Notes: a model not told the origin generated them from the sequence alone. Counted from the first letter of the stretch, positions 46,223 to 56,629 are shown. The stretch is DNA of 64,000 nt from Pseudobacteroides cellulosolvens ATCC 35603 = DSM 2933 (GCF_001262605.1 NZ_LGTC01000001.1:2027501-2091500), one strand, 5' to 3'. Translations and numbers: made by a program.

Positions 46223-47728
46223 ATGGAATCTAAAATCCAGCAGGTGTATAGTTTAAAAAGAGTACATTTTGTAAACCTCATATGCGTCTATATTATCGCT
46301 ATAGTTCTAAGTATTGTTGCAATCAGTGCTTTAGAGTTCACTAAGGGATTGGATATTATAATCAAATGTGCAATCACTTGCGGTGTCCTTACTGCAGTAT
46401 ACTTTTTACCCATATATGATAATATAAAAGCATTTATATTCAGTCTTGTTCCCGCAATTATTGGTCTGATCAATACCTTGACAAGTTCCACATTTACTCT
46501 GGGTAACCACTACTTGTTTTTTATTTCTATTGCAATGATTTCATTGTACTTTAAAAAAAGGCTGATTGTTATATTTGGAGTAGTTTTAAATGTTTTAATT
46601 GTCCTGGTGTCTATGAGAGCTACAAACAATTTGTTTATAGGCCAATATAATAATATAGGTACTCTATTTGCATTGCTGGCTTATATTAATTGTGTAATCA
46701 GCATATTGTTTTTTCTAACAAAATGGGGTGAATCATTAATACTAGCCTCCATATCAAATGAACAGAAAGCATTGGGTTTTTATGATAAACTGAGTACAGC
46801 TGTTAATGAAATTGAAAAAGAATCAGGGAGCCTAAGTTTGAATATTTCAAACATAAATAATAACATTTCGGACTCAAATTCATCAATATCCAATATAAAT
46901 ACTGCAGTGCATGAAATGGCAAAAGGTGTGAGCGAACAAGCCGATAGCCTTGGTGCAATCAATGTAAAAATGTCAGATGTCAAAACTCATGTTGATACAA
47001 GCCTTACAATATCTCAAGAGGTTTTGGATCATGTTTCACAAGTTTCCGGTAAAGTAACCGAGGGATTGGAGAAAATAGGACAAATGAATACCCAAATGGG
47101 AATTATATTTCAGGCTGTAGATACCTCTTTGGTTACAGTAAATGAACTTGAAAAAAATATTGCTGATATAAACAGTTTTCTTGAAGATATCACACAAATT
47201 TCAGAACAAACAAACCTATTGGCACTTAATGCATCAATTGAAGCTGCTAGGGCTGGAGATCAAGGAAAAGGATTCGCTGTAGTAGCTGATGAAGTAGGAA
47301 AGCTTGCTGATCAAAGTTCAAATACTGTTAAGGATATAAATAATATTATTAGAGAAATAACGACAAAAACCAAATTGGTAGTAGATAAGGTTAAGCTTGG
47401 TGATAATGCAGTAAAAGCAGGAAACCAATTAATAAACTATGTCAATAACTATTTTGAACAAATGCAGGAAGAATTCGAGAGAATGAGTAAAACAATAAAT
47501 AAAGAATCAGATATGATTAAGGATATGGCATTCAATTTTATTAAAATTCAAGAAAAAACAGAAAATATCGCAAGTATATCCGAACAGCATGCAGCATCCC
47601 TTGAAGAAGTATCAGCTACAATTGACAGTACAAACAGCGACATAGAAAATATTAGTAAATTAATCACAGAAATTAAATTTTCAAGCGACAAGTTAAAATT
47701 AATGGCAAAAGAATCAGCTTTATCTTAA
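46223..47728 (+). CDS. methyl-accepting chemotaxis protein with multi-pass membrane N-terminus
   Basis: 501-residue chemoreceptor-like protein. The first 175 residues hold about six membrane segments with very short loops ([58 protein letters not shown]), so there is no extracellular sensor domain. A membrane-embedded or energy-sensing input is likely. There is no clear HAMP. The signalling domain (about 200-500) has the conserved tip [17 protein letters not shown] followed by [19 protein letters not shown]. It would act through CheA/CheW. GGGAGGA precedes the ATG. It stands alone, with no che genes in the window. Confidence 0.9.
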   Translation: MESKIQQVYSLKRVHFVNLICVYIIAIVLSIVAISALEFTKGLDIIIKCAITCGVLTAVYFLPIYDNIKAFIFSLVPAIIGLINTLTSSTFTLGNHYLFFISIAMISLYFKKRLIVIFGVVLNVLIVLVSMRATNNLFIGQYNNIGTLFALLAYINCVISILFFLTKWGESLILASISNEQKALGFYDKLSTAVNEIEKESGSLSLNISNINNNISDSNSSISNINTAVHEMAKGVSEQADSLGAINVKMSDVKTHVDTSLTISQEVLDHVSQVSGKVTEGLEKIGQMNTQMGIIFQAVDTSLVTVNELEKNIADINSFLEDITQISEQTNLLALNASIEAARAGDQGKGFAVVADEVGKLADQSSNTVKDINNIIREITTKTKLVVDKVKLGDNAVKAGNQLINYVNNYFEQMQEEFERMSKTINKESDMIKDMAFNFIKIQEKTENIASISEQHAASLEEVSATIDSTNSDIENISKLITEIKFSSDKLKLMAKESALS

Positions 47729-47856
47729 CTATTCTTGCATTATTTCTCCACTAATTTTGCCACAGTTTTGCCGAGATTTTTATGTAAGGATTATAGTAAC
47801 ATAGAAACTGACATATCTATCGGCAGTAATCAATTTATATAATTGGAGGCAGATAA

Positions 47857-48395
47857 ATGCGAAGAATTGAAAGGAAATTCAGCATAATACTATTGGCTTT
47901 TACTTCTATACTCCTTATAGCTATACCCTTAATTATTCTTTTACCTCCAAATAAAATCTGTGACTTTTATTATAGAGAACTGACTTATAAACATTTAACT
48001 GCCACCATTACAGAAAATTCCCAAAATGATTTAATGTCACTAATCGCCTTGTTTAACTATGTTAAGGAAAATCAAAATATAGATCCTGAATATAAAGCAG
48101 TTGACAAAACTGCATATAACAATCTGGTTATGGGAGTAAGCTGGTGTGACCAACAAGCGTTTACACTGGCGACTCTTCTCAATAAATGCAATATAAACAG
48201 TCGGCTTAGAGATGTCCAAAACCATACAACCCTTGAGGTGTTTATTAATGATGAGTGGAAACTGATAGACAGCATGATAAAGCTCAGAAGGAATATCAAA
48301 GTCTTGTTTCCCTATTCCCCGATAGTTTCTGGGCTAAAAGAGTCGATAATTCATCTTTGATGGCAGAAAGGCAGAAGGATGAACTTATTAATTAG
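47857..48395 (+). pseudogene. membrane-anchored transglutaminase-like protein, decayed
   Basis: An N-terminal membrane anchor (about 8-31; FSIILLAFTSILLIAIPLII) is followed by a short domain with the transglutaminase-like triad order: Cys in VSWCDQQAFTLATLL, His in VQNHTTLEVFIN and Asp in DEWKLIDSM. The frame then runs into 28 unlikely residues and stops at 48360. Another frame, starting near 48270, gives a TPR-like sequence (DKAQKEYQSLVSLFPDSFWA, KRVDNSSLMAERQ) that ends at a TAG at 48393-48395. This looks like a tail fused out of frame, probably after an internal deletion. The start follows TTGGAGGC. The gene as read is unlikely to make a normal product. Confidence 0.5.
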
Positions 48396-48518
48396 CTGTT
48401 CAACACTGCAAAATTTACTAAACCACAAAATCGCCGACTTAAAAGTACTTTTCTTATATTTTCCTACAATGAATACAAACAGTACTCTTTCATTGCATTA
48501 TACACCAAACTTTTTCAT

Positions 48519-48563
48519 AAATCCAACAAGGGAGCCGTGGAACGGGCCCCCTTGTTGGATTTT
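48519..48563. terminator. bidirectional intrinsic terminator between convergent genes
   Basis: AATCCAACAAGG pairs exactly with CCTTGTTGGATT, extended by an inner GCC/GGGC pair, with T/A tracts on both sides. It serves the minus-strand GH43 gene, whose stop is at 48573, and the plus-strand decayed gene. Confidence 0.85.
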
Positions 48564-48572
48564 CACTACTTA

Positions 48573-50705
48573 TCAATAATCTGAGGAAGTCTTGTTAAAA
48601 TGACCTGCAACAATTATTACGTCAGACATGTTGATTACAGAATCTTCATTTAAATCACAATCAGTTCTATATTTACCGTCCCCGGCTACGCTGTTGAAGC
48701 CTTTAGCCATTTCTAATATATCGGCCATATTGATTGTATTATCCTTGTTTCCATTAACCAAAACATCTCCTGCCCATATAAATATTGGTTGGGCTTCTGA
48801 TGAAACAGCAGTATCATTTTGTACATTAATACCTGTTAATTTCCTCTGCATATATTGCACCTTGCTTATTACAACTGCACACCCCGCAGTGCTTGGTACA
48901 TCTGAAATTTCAAAATATCCGTTGGCGTCAGTTAAATCTGATTTTCCAAGGCCTTCTATTTCCACCTTGAAACCCGCTTTTACCTTGGGTGCCATACTTG
49001 AATCAAATATGAAATCGGGCCTTATGTATCCTTTTACTTTAAAATACTTTATTCCGTTGGTAGGCGATGGAACATTAGTTGGTGTAGGGGTCGGTGCTTT
49101 TGTAGGAGTTATTACTTTTGTCGGCGTTGGTGTAGGATTGCTGGAAGGCTGTACATTGACAAGCTTCCAATGCTGATTTTTTCCGCCTGCATCAGCCCAC
49201 TGCTGAACCAGTGCACCATCTTCAGTTGATTGTTTGTTAACATCAAGAAGCTTGCTGCTGTTTTTATTTACAATCTTATTGTAACCATTTCCGTTATCTA
49301 CTATTTTCCACTGCTGATTGGCACCACCGGTACTTGTATATTGTATGACAGAGCCCCCGTCATCCTTGGACTCATTATTAACATCCAGCACCTTTCCGCT
49401 TTTGACATTGACAATTTTCTTATAGGTACCGTCTATATCAACAAAGTACCACTTTTGTGATTCACTCCCACTATCAGTGTTTTGAATTATTTTAGCAGCA
49501 TTTACAGTTGATCCGTCTAAAACGTCCAGAACCTTACCACTGTTTTCATTTACAAGCTTGTAACATGGTGCATTCCCCATATCTTCACGGATCGTACCGG
49601 CAGCAGCATCAATCTTTATTGTATCGTAATAGTTTAACTCAAGCTTGGTATCCGATACAAAATTTAGCGGAAGCCAAACATATTGAGAATCATTTACTTT
49701 GCCGCCCCATGCACCGGCCCATCTGTCTCCCGTGTAAAGGTAAGTAGTTCCGGCTGTTCCCTGAACAGGTATTATAAACGCAGGCTGTGAGTTATATGTA
49801 GTGTTATTTCCAAAGTTAGTCAGGGCTGACCAGCCACTGGCAAGGTTTTGTGAATATGAATACTTTCCTTGATTGGGGTCCCATCCTGTACATCCTGATG
49901 TAATAAGATAATAATAGCCATTTCTTTTTATAATACATGGAGCTTCCCGTTGAGATCCGGCAAATAGCTTTGCTTTAAGAGATGCCACATTTTTATAATC
50001 TGGAGTCAATTCATAAAGCATTAAATCCATATTCTCATTTGCACTTGATATAAAATACCCTTTGCCGTCAGTATCTACAAAAACATTACAGTCCCTGGAC
50101 ATGTATCCGTTTTTGCCATGGTCAACCACTCCTGAATTGGCCAACGGTCTGAAACTTCCCTGATATGTAAAGTTTCCGTCAGGCGTTTTACAATATGCCA
50201 CAGCTGCCCTGGCTTCTCCATAGTGTACTCCGTTCTCCCAGTGCATCCACATTACAAATTCCTTGGTTGATGCATTGTACATTACCTTTGGCCTTTCAAC
50301 ATTACATCTGTTTAATTCAGCAGCAGAACTGGGCTTTAGAACCTCTCCCCTATACTCCCAATTCATAAGATCTGTTGAACGATAACAGCGAACACCCAAA
50401 AACAAATTGGAACTATCCCTATATTCACCATACCAGTAGTAATATCCGCCATATTGTATAAGGCCGCCTCCATGTGCATGAATAATATTACCTGCAGTAT
50501 CTTTAAACTGTGTCCCATTCTTAAGCGATCCTACAGCAGCCCAAGAAATGTGACTTGGAACAATACAGGATACAGACATAATAAACATAAGCAAAAAAAT
50601 TATGAAATGATTTTTCAACTTTGATTGTTGCAGTGAGAAATTGCGATGCAGTATACACCATAGTCTCCCAGACATTATAAAAGCAATAAAACTCTTTCTC
50701 CTCAA
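48573..50705 (-). CDS. cellulosomal GH43 enzyme (probable exo-beta-1,3-galactanase) with CBM13, X-module and dockerin
   Basis: 710-residue secreted enzyme. A signal/membrane segment lies at about 32-55 (NHFIIFLLMFIMSVSCIVPS), followed by a GH43 five-bladed propeller at about 65-365 (GGGLIQYGGYYYWYGEYRDS, VERPKVMYNASTKEFVMWMH, FVDTDGKGYFISSANENMDL, REAPCIIKRNGYYYLITSG). A ricin-like CBM13 with three repeats (about 385-520; NENSGKVLDVLDG, VKSGKVLDVNNES, KNSSKLLDVNKQS) and a Thr/Pro linker come next. An X module (KGYIRPDFIFDSS, VKAGFKVEIEG) and a dockerin (NTINMADILEMAKGFN, VINMSDVIIVAGHFN) end it. The GH43-CBM13-dockerin order is that of Clostridium thermocellum 1,3-galactanase, so arabinogalactan side chains are the likely substrate. 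Translation probably begins at a TTG, 8 bases after AAAGGAG; the N-terminus is unusually long. Confidence 0.88.
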   Translation of the reverse strand: MRRKSFIAFIMSGRLWCILHRNFSLQQSKLKNHFIIFLLMFIMSVSCIVPSHISWAAVGSLKNGTQFKDTAGNIIHAHGGGLIQYGGYYYWYGEYRDSSNLFLGVRCYRSTDLMNWEYRGEVLKPSSAAELNRCNVERPKVMYNASTKEFVMWMHWENGVHYGEARAAVAYCKTPDGNFTYQGSFRPLANSGVVDHGKNGYMSRDCNVFVDTDGKGYFISSANENMDLMLYELTPDYKNVASLKAKLFAGSQREAPCIIKRNGYYYLITSGCTGWDPNQGKYSYSQNLASGWSALTNFGNNTTYNSQPAFIIPVQGTAGTTYLYTGDRWAGAWGGKVNDSQYVWLPLNFVSDTKLELNYYDTIKIDAAAGTIREDMGNAPCYKLVNENSGKVLDVLDGSTVNAAKIIQNTDSGSESQKWYFVDIDGTYKKIVNVKSGKVLDVNNESKDDGGSVIQYTSTGGANQQWKIVDNGNGYNKIVNKNSSKLLDVNKQSTEDGALVQQWADAGGKNQHWKLVNVQPSSNPTPTPTKVITPTKAPTPTPTNVPSPTNGIKYFKVKGYIRPDFIFDSSMAPKVKAGFKVEIEGLGKSDLTDANGYFEISDVPSTAGCAVVISKVQYMQRKLTGINVQNDTAVSSEAQPIFIWAGDVLVNGNKDNTINMADILEMAKGFNSVAGDGKYRTDCDLNEDSVINMSDVIIVAGHFNKTSSDY

Positions 50706-50986
50706 GATATCATCTCCTTTTTAAACTTTTCATACTGATTATATAATTATTTTATCATTTTATAGGCCAATTTTTCAGGCAAAATCTTTACAACATTAAA
50801 ATGATGGCACATAACTGGACATTAAATATATAAACAAATATATACAACAAATAGCAAGTTGAAACATTCTACCAGCTAATCTTTATATTATATAATTGTA
50901 CTGTAACTTTTGTTTTACACAAAATAAACTTTTTCTGTATCTGTAAATCGCCGTAATATACCAACTTATTAGTCAGGAGGGATTTT

Positions 50987-53006
50987 ATGTTTAAGATTTC
51001 TAAAAAAGTTTTATGTTTTTCCCTTAGTCTTATTGTTTCACTACCTGCAGTTAGAAGCAGCTCAAGGCTATTTCACAGGCGATTGGTCAGGTTACAATAA
51101 GGCATGGGATACTATTTCAAAGTATGCAATACCTAGTAATGTTGAGCAGCCTGGCTTTGAATCGGGGTACAATTTCAATGATTGCTCCTTTTATTATCCT
51201 GAAGGAAGTCTATTAGATTATCCTCAAAAAGTTAACCGGCTTGTAAAAGGTAGTAAAGATCCCCTGTATTGGAGTCTTTCTTCATTTTATAATAAAAAAA
51301 CAATATTAGGAATACATAATCTTTTAGATGTTGATAACTGGCACAAATATGGGAATATGGGCACAGTAAATAGCCGTGTATCCAAAATCAACATTACAGG
51401 AAGAGGCCCTGGAGAAACTATTTGGCAAAGGCTCATGATACCTGCATGGGATGCATTTACCGGTAAGCCTGCTTTTTCATCCCTTGTATATAAATCAGAT
51501 ATGCTACCCAAACCCTGGACCTATATCACTTCCTCAACTGGTGACACAAATATTATTAAGTCTGCCTACTATGCTAACAAGTGGGCATCTGAACAAAATA
51601 TGGGTTCTGAAGTCAAAAGCTCCACATCCTCAGCAGGCAAACTTGGAAACTACCTCAGGTATTCAATGCTTGACAAGTACATGAAGCCTATAGGCTGTAA
51701 TTCAGTAGATACTGTTAGTGATGGTGCCAGTGCTTTCCATTATCTTATTTCATCGGGGTATTCATGGGGTTCAAACGTTGAACCAAACGATTTTGCATGG
51801 ATTAAAGGAAGTGATATCCTCCACCAAAAAAATCAGAACCCTCTAGCTGCATATGCACTCTCATCAACATCTAATTTGGTTACTGGTCTTTCCGGAGCAT
51901 CATTAGATTGGAACAAAAGTATTGATATGCAATTGGAATTTTTACAATGGCTTCAGTCTGCTGAAGGTGCTATCGCAGGCGGATGTACCAACTCGTGGGG
52001 ATACAATTATAAGACACCTCCTAAAGAACTGTCCCATTTCTATAAAATGACATACGACGTAAGTCCAGGTACTTTTGATCAATTAAGCAACGGGAGCTTC
52101 CTATCTCAATGCCGGTCCATAGTGAACCTTGCGGAATATTATTATCAAACTGGAGATGAGAGGGCTTATAGTATACTTAGAAAATGGGTTGATTGGGTTA
52201 AACCATATGTTAAAGTAGATAATTTTGAAAGTTTTGAAATTCCATCACAAATAGAATGGGAAGGTATGCCAGATACCTGGACCGGCACCTATACAGGCAA
52301 CTCTTATCTCCATGCCACCATTACATCAATGAGCTCAGATTTGGAAGCTGCCGCAATTCTTTCAAGGATACTTCTTACATATTCATATGCAACTAAGAAA
52401 TATTCTTACTTTGATGCAGATGCACAAGATATTGGTGAAAAGTTGCTTAATACTTTAGTTTTAAGTAATAAGGATGATTCAGGTTTTACCAATGAAGAGC
52501 AAAGAGGCGACTATTCAAGAGTTTTCGACAATGAGATTTATATCCCCGAAGGATGGGAATCTAATAACGGCCAGGGTGCAAAACTTAAAAACGGATGTAA
52601 ATATATAGATACAAGACCTGCATTAAGGCAAGACCCAAGTTGGAATAATTTATATCAAGCATACGAGGCAGGAGTTAGTCCTATGTTTAAATATCACCGT
52701 TTCTCAACTCAATGCGAGATTGCACTAGCACTATTTGCAGCCTATATTCAGGATAGTGATATTCCAACCTCTACTCCAGCTTATACACCAACTCCAACCC
52801 TACCAACACAGTCTATCCTTCCAGATGGTGATATAAATGGTGATAGAATAGTCAATATGGCAGATGTGATAATACTGGCAGGCTGTTTTGGCCTTACATC
52901 AGGTGAAACTGGCTTTTTAATTGAATGTGATATAAATAGAGATGGTGCAATTAATATGAAAGATGTTATCATTATTGCAAACAATTTTGGCAAAACTAAC
53001 CGTTAA
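50987..53006 (+). pseudogene. GH48 exoglucanase-type protein with dockerin, N-terminal catalytic region missing
   Basis: A well-placed ATG at 50987 (AGGAGG 6 bases upstream) codes for a signal peptide MFKISKKVLCFSLSLIVSLP, but this frame closes after about 37 codons. The adjacent frame is open from 51033 to 53006 and is clearly GH48: LQLEAAQGYFTGDWSG, LDVDNWHKYGNMG, SAYYANKWASEQ, LQWLQSAEGAIAGGCTNSWG, DTWTGTYTGNSYLHA and YIPEGWESNNGQG. GH48 proteins normally have roughly 70 residues before the LEAxxGxxTGxWSG segment, including the catalytic acid in an HETTSEA motif; these are absent. An internal out-of-frame deletion joining the signal peptide to codon ~80 fits. A Thr/Pro linker and a dockerin (IVNMADVIILAGCFG, AINMKDVIIIANNFG) without an X module end the protein. 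As read it would be inactive and not exported. Confidence 0.8.
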
Positions 53007-53037
53007 CTCTATAAAGGATAGTTATATAAGAACCTTT

Positions 53038-53091
53038 AATCAACCGTTTGTATTGTTGACCAACAAGTCTTGATATGAACGGTTGGTTACT
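53038..53091 (+). terminator. hairpin after the GH48 gene
   Basis: AATCAACCGTT and AACGGTTGGTT pair around a loop of about 30 bases that contains a smaller TTGTTGACCAACAA palindrome, then TTTAATT. It lies 32 bases beyond the stop codon. Probable terminator. Confidence 0.6.
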
Positions 53092-53201
53092 TTAATTATT
53101 ACATCTTTTAACTACAGCAATTTATATATCATTGATTATTGAAATAAAACCAAGTATAATTATATTGATTTATACAAACGAAAGAACTCATGAGGTGTAT
53201 A

Positions 53202-54380
53202 ATGAAAAAATTTACTTTCATATCAGGCATTCTGGCACTTTTTGTATCATTATTTCTTATAATATCTCTAAAATTTCAAATACCGATTTATCTGACTCTT
53301 GCAGTACCTGCCTTCTTATTTATTTACGCATTTAAAAGCAGTAATTTACCAGATAAAAAGCTTTCTTTGACAGTGAGCATATTATCCTTAGCCAGTATTG
53401 TTGTTTTTTTGATGTCAGTTATATTTATGATTTTGAACTTACCTGTCGGAAAGCCCTTTGAACAAAAGTTGCAAAGAGTAAGTGTACTGCCTGAAAAAGA
53501 GGAAATTTACAATAGAATAAACTTCAGAATTAAACAGCTTTCAATTACTCTTGATGATAATCGAAATGCTTCAAAAGATTTTGATGACTTGGTTGATAAG
53601 TATGATTATAACAATGAGATTATTTCTAAAACACTAAATGATAGTCAAATAGTACGAAACGAGCTGGTAAAACTTTTTACAGAGGCCGCATTTTCAATAC
53701 CTGAAAAATTTTACATGGACAGATACTTGGAAAGTGCTGCTGAAAGTGAAGCTTTTTATGGTCCAAGATTAAGCAGTAAATATCAATTTGAAAACCATAT
53801 TTCATTTTTTAAATTGGAATTGACTGATATAAGTAAATTGTTTAATTCAGGTGATTATGATGAAGGATTTATGAAATATTTAAACCTTTGGAAATGTGAG
53901 GATGTTTTTATATCATCAAATAACATTTCCATTGACAACATTTTAATATTTGAAAGCTCTATTAAGCTTCTGATTGAGTTTTATAATTCCAATCAAAATA
54001 CACTAAAAAAACATGATCTGACTAAGTTACTATCTCTTTCGGAAAATATTCAAAATAAAATGACACAAGGCTTCCAACGAGCACTTTCCAAGGAATATGA
54101 AATAGCATCCCATAATTTGTCCCAGCTAAAGTACAATTGGCCTTTTTTAGATTACAACAAAACCAGCAAGCTGTATCATGATATGTTTGTCAATATCGCA
54201 AACAAAGCTGATAATATAGGAGATTCCAATGCTGTTTTCCCAAACACCAATGATATAAAACTCAAAAACCCTGTCGGCAATTCATGTTATCAAAAAGTTT
54301 TTAATGCTTTTAATGGCATAGAAGATAATTTTATAGAGGTAAAGGCATTGCTGGAAAAATTCAATAAAGACATGAAATAG
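53202..54380 (+). CDS. unknown protein with N-terminal membrane domain
   Basis: 392-residue protein that I do not recognise. About three membrane segments lie in the first 90 residues (FISGILALFVSLFLIISLKF, IYLTLAVPAFLFIYAFKSS, VSILSLASIVVFLMSVIFMI). A mostly helical soluble region of about 300 residues follows, rich in Asn, Lys and Glu, with possible coiled-coil stretches (EIYNRINFRIKQLSITLDDN, LSENIQNKMTQGFQRALSKE). No catalytic motif is visible. The start at 53202 (MKKFTFISGI) has GAGGTG 5 bases upstream; the ATG at 53190 overlaps that site. It lies upstream of the lipoprotein gene with a 90-base gap, possibly co-transcribed. Confidence 0.7.
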   Translation: MKKFTFISGILALFVSLFLIISLKFQIPIYLTLAVPAFLFIYAFKSSNLPDKKLSLTVSILSLASIVVFLMSVIFMILNLPVGKPFEQKLQRVSVLPEKEEIYNRINFRIKQLSITLDDNRNASKDFDDLVDKYDYNNEIISKTLNDSQIVRNELVKLFTEAAFSIPEKFYMDRYLESAAESEAFYGPRLSSKYQFENHISFFKLELTDISKLFNSGDYDEGFMKYLNLWKCEDVFISSNNISIDNILIFESSIKLLIEFYNSNQNTLKKHDLTKLLSLSENIQNKMTQGFQRALSKEYEIASHNLSQLKYNWPFLDYNKTSKLYHDMFVNIANKADNIGDSNAVFPNTNDIKLKNPVGNSCYQKVFNAFNGIEDNFIEVKALLEKFNKDMK

Positions 54381-54469
54381 CATAATTATAAACTTATCCT
54401 ATGAAAAATCCGATAATAATAAGAATAGAACTTTTCTAATAAACTGATCTATATTCAAGGAGGAAATCT

Positions 54470-55246
54470 ATGAAAAGTCGTATCTCTTATTTATTTTTAG
54501 GAATACTGATTGTCACAATTCTAGCTCTTACTGCAGCATGTTCGTCAAAAACCGATGATGCTCCACTATTTTCTGTTGATGAGTCTTCAACTGAAGTGCA
54601 ATTAAACGGACCTGGAAATGCATCTCCAAACCCGGACGCATCCCCAAATCCCAATGCATCTGTAGGGTCAAGCCCTGAAACTTCATCAAATTCTTCAACT
54701 TTACCCTCTTATAAAGGCTATACAGCTCAAAATATAACTGACTTTGAGTCCAGTTTAAGTTCATGGGAAATTTCCAACTGGCAAAGCGATAATGATGGTG
54801 AACTTGGCTTTAAGGATATATCTATAAGCAATGATCAAAAAGCTTCCGGCTCATCTTCGGCAGCAATTACAGCCAACCTGACAGGCCAGCTAGGAGCCAG
54901 CAAAACTGCAAAAGGTGCCATAAAGCTAGCATTTGCTTCACCTGTCAATTTCACAGGGAAAAAAATTACTGCTAAGGTATTTATTCCTGATACTTTGGTA
55001 TCAAGTGCATTCAAAAAAGCATCATATGGTCTTTTATTATACATTAAAACCACCAGTACTTGGAAATGGACTGACGGCGGCTGGATTGATATAGCAAACA
55101 ATCTTAAACCAGGATGGAATGAAATTAGCTTTTCTCCAAAAGGTGTAACTGAAGATCAAACAATGGAGATAGGCATTCAAATGGCCAAGGGACAAAACGC
55201 TCCTGACTGGTCAGGAAAAATATATTTTGATGACATATCCTATTAA
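54470..55246 (+). CDS. lipoprotein with a carbohydrate-binding-module-like domain
   Basis: 258-residue lipoprotein. The signal MKSRISYLFLGILIVTILAL ends in the lipobox LTAAC (Cys about 24). A Ser/Asn/Pro-rich linker (about 45-80; repeated NPDASPNPNAS) is followed by a beta-sandwich domain of about 170 residues. That domain has the signature of a galactose-binding/CBM fold: DFESSLSSWEISNWQSDNDG at its start, SSSAAITANLTG and KITAKVFIPDTL in the strands, WNEISFSP near the end, and the terminal KIYFDDISY. Such domains bind glycans, so this may hold polysaccharide at the cell surface. No enzyme domain is attached. AGGAGG precedes the ATG. The neighbouring GH48 gene fits a polysaccharide theme. 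Confidence 0.8.
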   Translation: MKSRISYLFLGILIVTILALTAACSSKTDDAPLFSVDESSTEVQLNGPGNASPNPDASPNPNASVGSSPETSSNSSTLPSYKGYTAQNITDFESSLSSWEISNWQSDNDGELGFKDISISNDQKASGSSSAAITANLTGQLGASKTAKGAIKLAFASPVNFTGKKITAKVFIPDTLVSSAFKKASYGLLLYIKTTSTWKWTDGGWIDIANNLKPGWNEISFSPKGVTEDQTMEIGIQMAKGQNAPDWSGKIYFDDISY

Positions 55247-55275
55247 AAATCTTATAATTGCATTACACTTTCATA

Positions 55276-55388
55276 ACAAAAGGGTCCTGCTGCAAAATGA
55301 CTTTAAATGCTCCATATTGTGCCTAATCTTTTCAAATCCGCACAATATGGAGTAATTGATTATGTATCGTTTTGCAATAGCCTTTTTT
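55276..55388. terminator. nested bidirectional terminator between the lipoprotein and cobT
   Basis: The inner stem CTCCATATTGTGC / GCACAATATGGAG (55310-55352) is perfect. It sits inside a weaker outer pairing of AAAGG..TGCAAAATGA with TCGTTTTGCA..CCTTTTTT. It lies between convergent genes, so it can stop both transcripts; the outer right arm touches the end of cobT. Confidence 0.75.
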
Positions 55389-55390
55389 AA

Positions 55391-56461
55391 TCAGCAATCC
55401 TTCCGCATATCAATTAAAAAATCACTGTTCATTTCTACTTCTTCAAAAGTAGCCACTTTATTTATAATTTCTGTTGCAGCTTCTATTACATTAAAAGCAA
55501 TAGGACAACCTGAGCCCTCTCCAAGCCTCATTTCCAGACCTAAAAACGGTTTTAGTCCTATATACTCAATAACATGCTTAAAGCCCGGTTCCTCAGATAT
55601 ATGAGAAGGAATCATGTAATCCTTGACCTTCGGATTTATCTTATAGGCTACTAAAGCGGCAACAGCTGATATAAAGCCATCAATTACAACCGGAACCTTA
55701 TAGTATGCTCCTCCTAAAAAACAGCCTGCCATCCCGGCTATATCAAGCCCTCCTACCTTTGCTAAAACATCTATCGCATCATTTTTATCAGGTTTGTTTA
55801 ACTCCAATGCTTTAAGAATAGTTTTCTTCTTAGCCTCATATCCTTCATTGGTCATTCCTGCACCCCTGCCTACTGCTTTATCGGCTTCAAGCCCTGTAAA
55901 TGCCATAAGAACAGCACTGCTTGTTGAAGTATTTCCTATTCCCATTTCTCCTGTCCCTATTAGATTATACCCATCTCTTACAAGCTCACCTACAATTTCA
56001 ATTCCAGTATTTATTGCCAAAACAGCCTCATCTCTTGTCATAGCAGGCCCTTTTACCATGTTTGAAGTTCCCGGTTTGACTTTTTTATTAATAAGTCCTG
56101 GGTACTGCACATCTCCATTTATCCCAATATCTACAACCTTAATATCTGAATTTGCATGTTTTGCAAGAACGCTTACACCTGAGAATCCTCTGATAATATT
56201 TATTGTCTGCATGATAGTTATAAATTGTGGACAGGTGCTTACTCCCTCTTCACACACACCATTATCTGCCGACATTACTACGACACACTTTTTCTCTATT
56301 TTATTGTTTACCTTGCCAAAAATACCAGCAAGCTTTATAGAAATTTCCTCTAAAACACCCAAACTGCCAATAGGCTTTATAAGCGTATCAAGTCTTTTGG
56401 AAGCCTCATTCATGGCAGATTTATCAGGAGACTCTATCAAGTCTATTATTTTATCCATCAT
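55391..56461 (-). CDS. cobT: nicotinate-nucleotide--dimethylbenzimidazole phosphoribosyltransferase
   Basis: 356-residue cytoplasmic enzyme of late cobalamin assembly. It makes alpha-ribazole phosphate from nicotinate mononucleotide and 5,6-dimethylbenzimidazole for the lower ligand of B12. Family marks are LIKPIGSLGVLEEISIKLAG, the substrate loop ADNGVCEEGVS, GEMGIGNTSTSSAVLMAFTG, DVLAKVGGLDIAGMAGCFLG and the C-terminal EPGFKHVIEY with LRLGEGSGCP. Length is typical. The start at 56461 (MMDKIIDL) is taken because AAAGGTGGG lies about 9 bases upstream; further upstream in-frame Met codons have no such site. It stands alone, with no other cob genes or recognisable cobalamin riboswitch in the window. 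Confidence 0.93.
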   Translation of the reverse strand: MMDKIIDLIESPDKSAMNEASKRLDTLIKPIGSLGVLEEISIKLAGIFGKVNNKIEKKCVVVMSADNGVCEEGVSTCPQFITIMQTINIIRGFSGVSVLAKHANSDIKVVDIGINGDVQYPGLINKKVKPGTSNMVKGPAMTRDEAVLAINTGIEIVGELVRDGYNLIGTGEMGIGNTSTSSAVLMAFTGLEADKAVGRGAGMTNEGYEAKKKTILKALELNKPDKNDAIDVLAKVGGLDIAGMAGCFLGGAYYKVPVVIDGFISAVAALVAYKINPKVKDYMIPSHISEEPGFKHVIEYIGLKPFLGLEMRLGEGSGCPIAFNVIEAATEIINKVATFEEVEMNSDFLIDMRKDC

Positions 56462-56629
56462 ATATTTGACCCACCTTTCAATAATATATAAAAAATAATT
56501 AGCTGGTAAACAGAGCATTCCTAAGGATATTTTGTAAAAAATACCCAAAAATTATTTTTTTTGAAACGCCCTACCTAAAACCAATCAGATTCTATCACTC
56601 ATACCGGATTTTGTCAAAATAGTTGAGTG

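Noticed and set aside
48413..48540. Continuation of the decayed transglutaminase-like gene past the TAG at 48393
   Set aside because: The next codons look partly protein-like but run straight into the terminator hairpin; there is not enough support.
55794..56498. 234-residue plus-strand open frame opposite cobT
   Set aside because: It is the complement of a clearly conserved cobT; Ser/Pro/Ile-rich shadow translation.
55391..56629. Cobalamin riboswitch upstream of cobT
   Set aside because: The 170-base gap ahead of cobT is too short and lacks a B12-box-like sequence.
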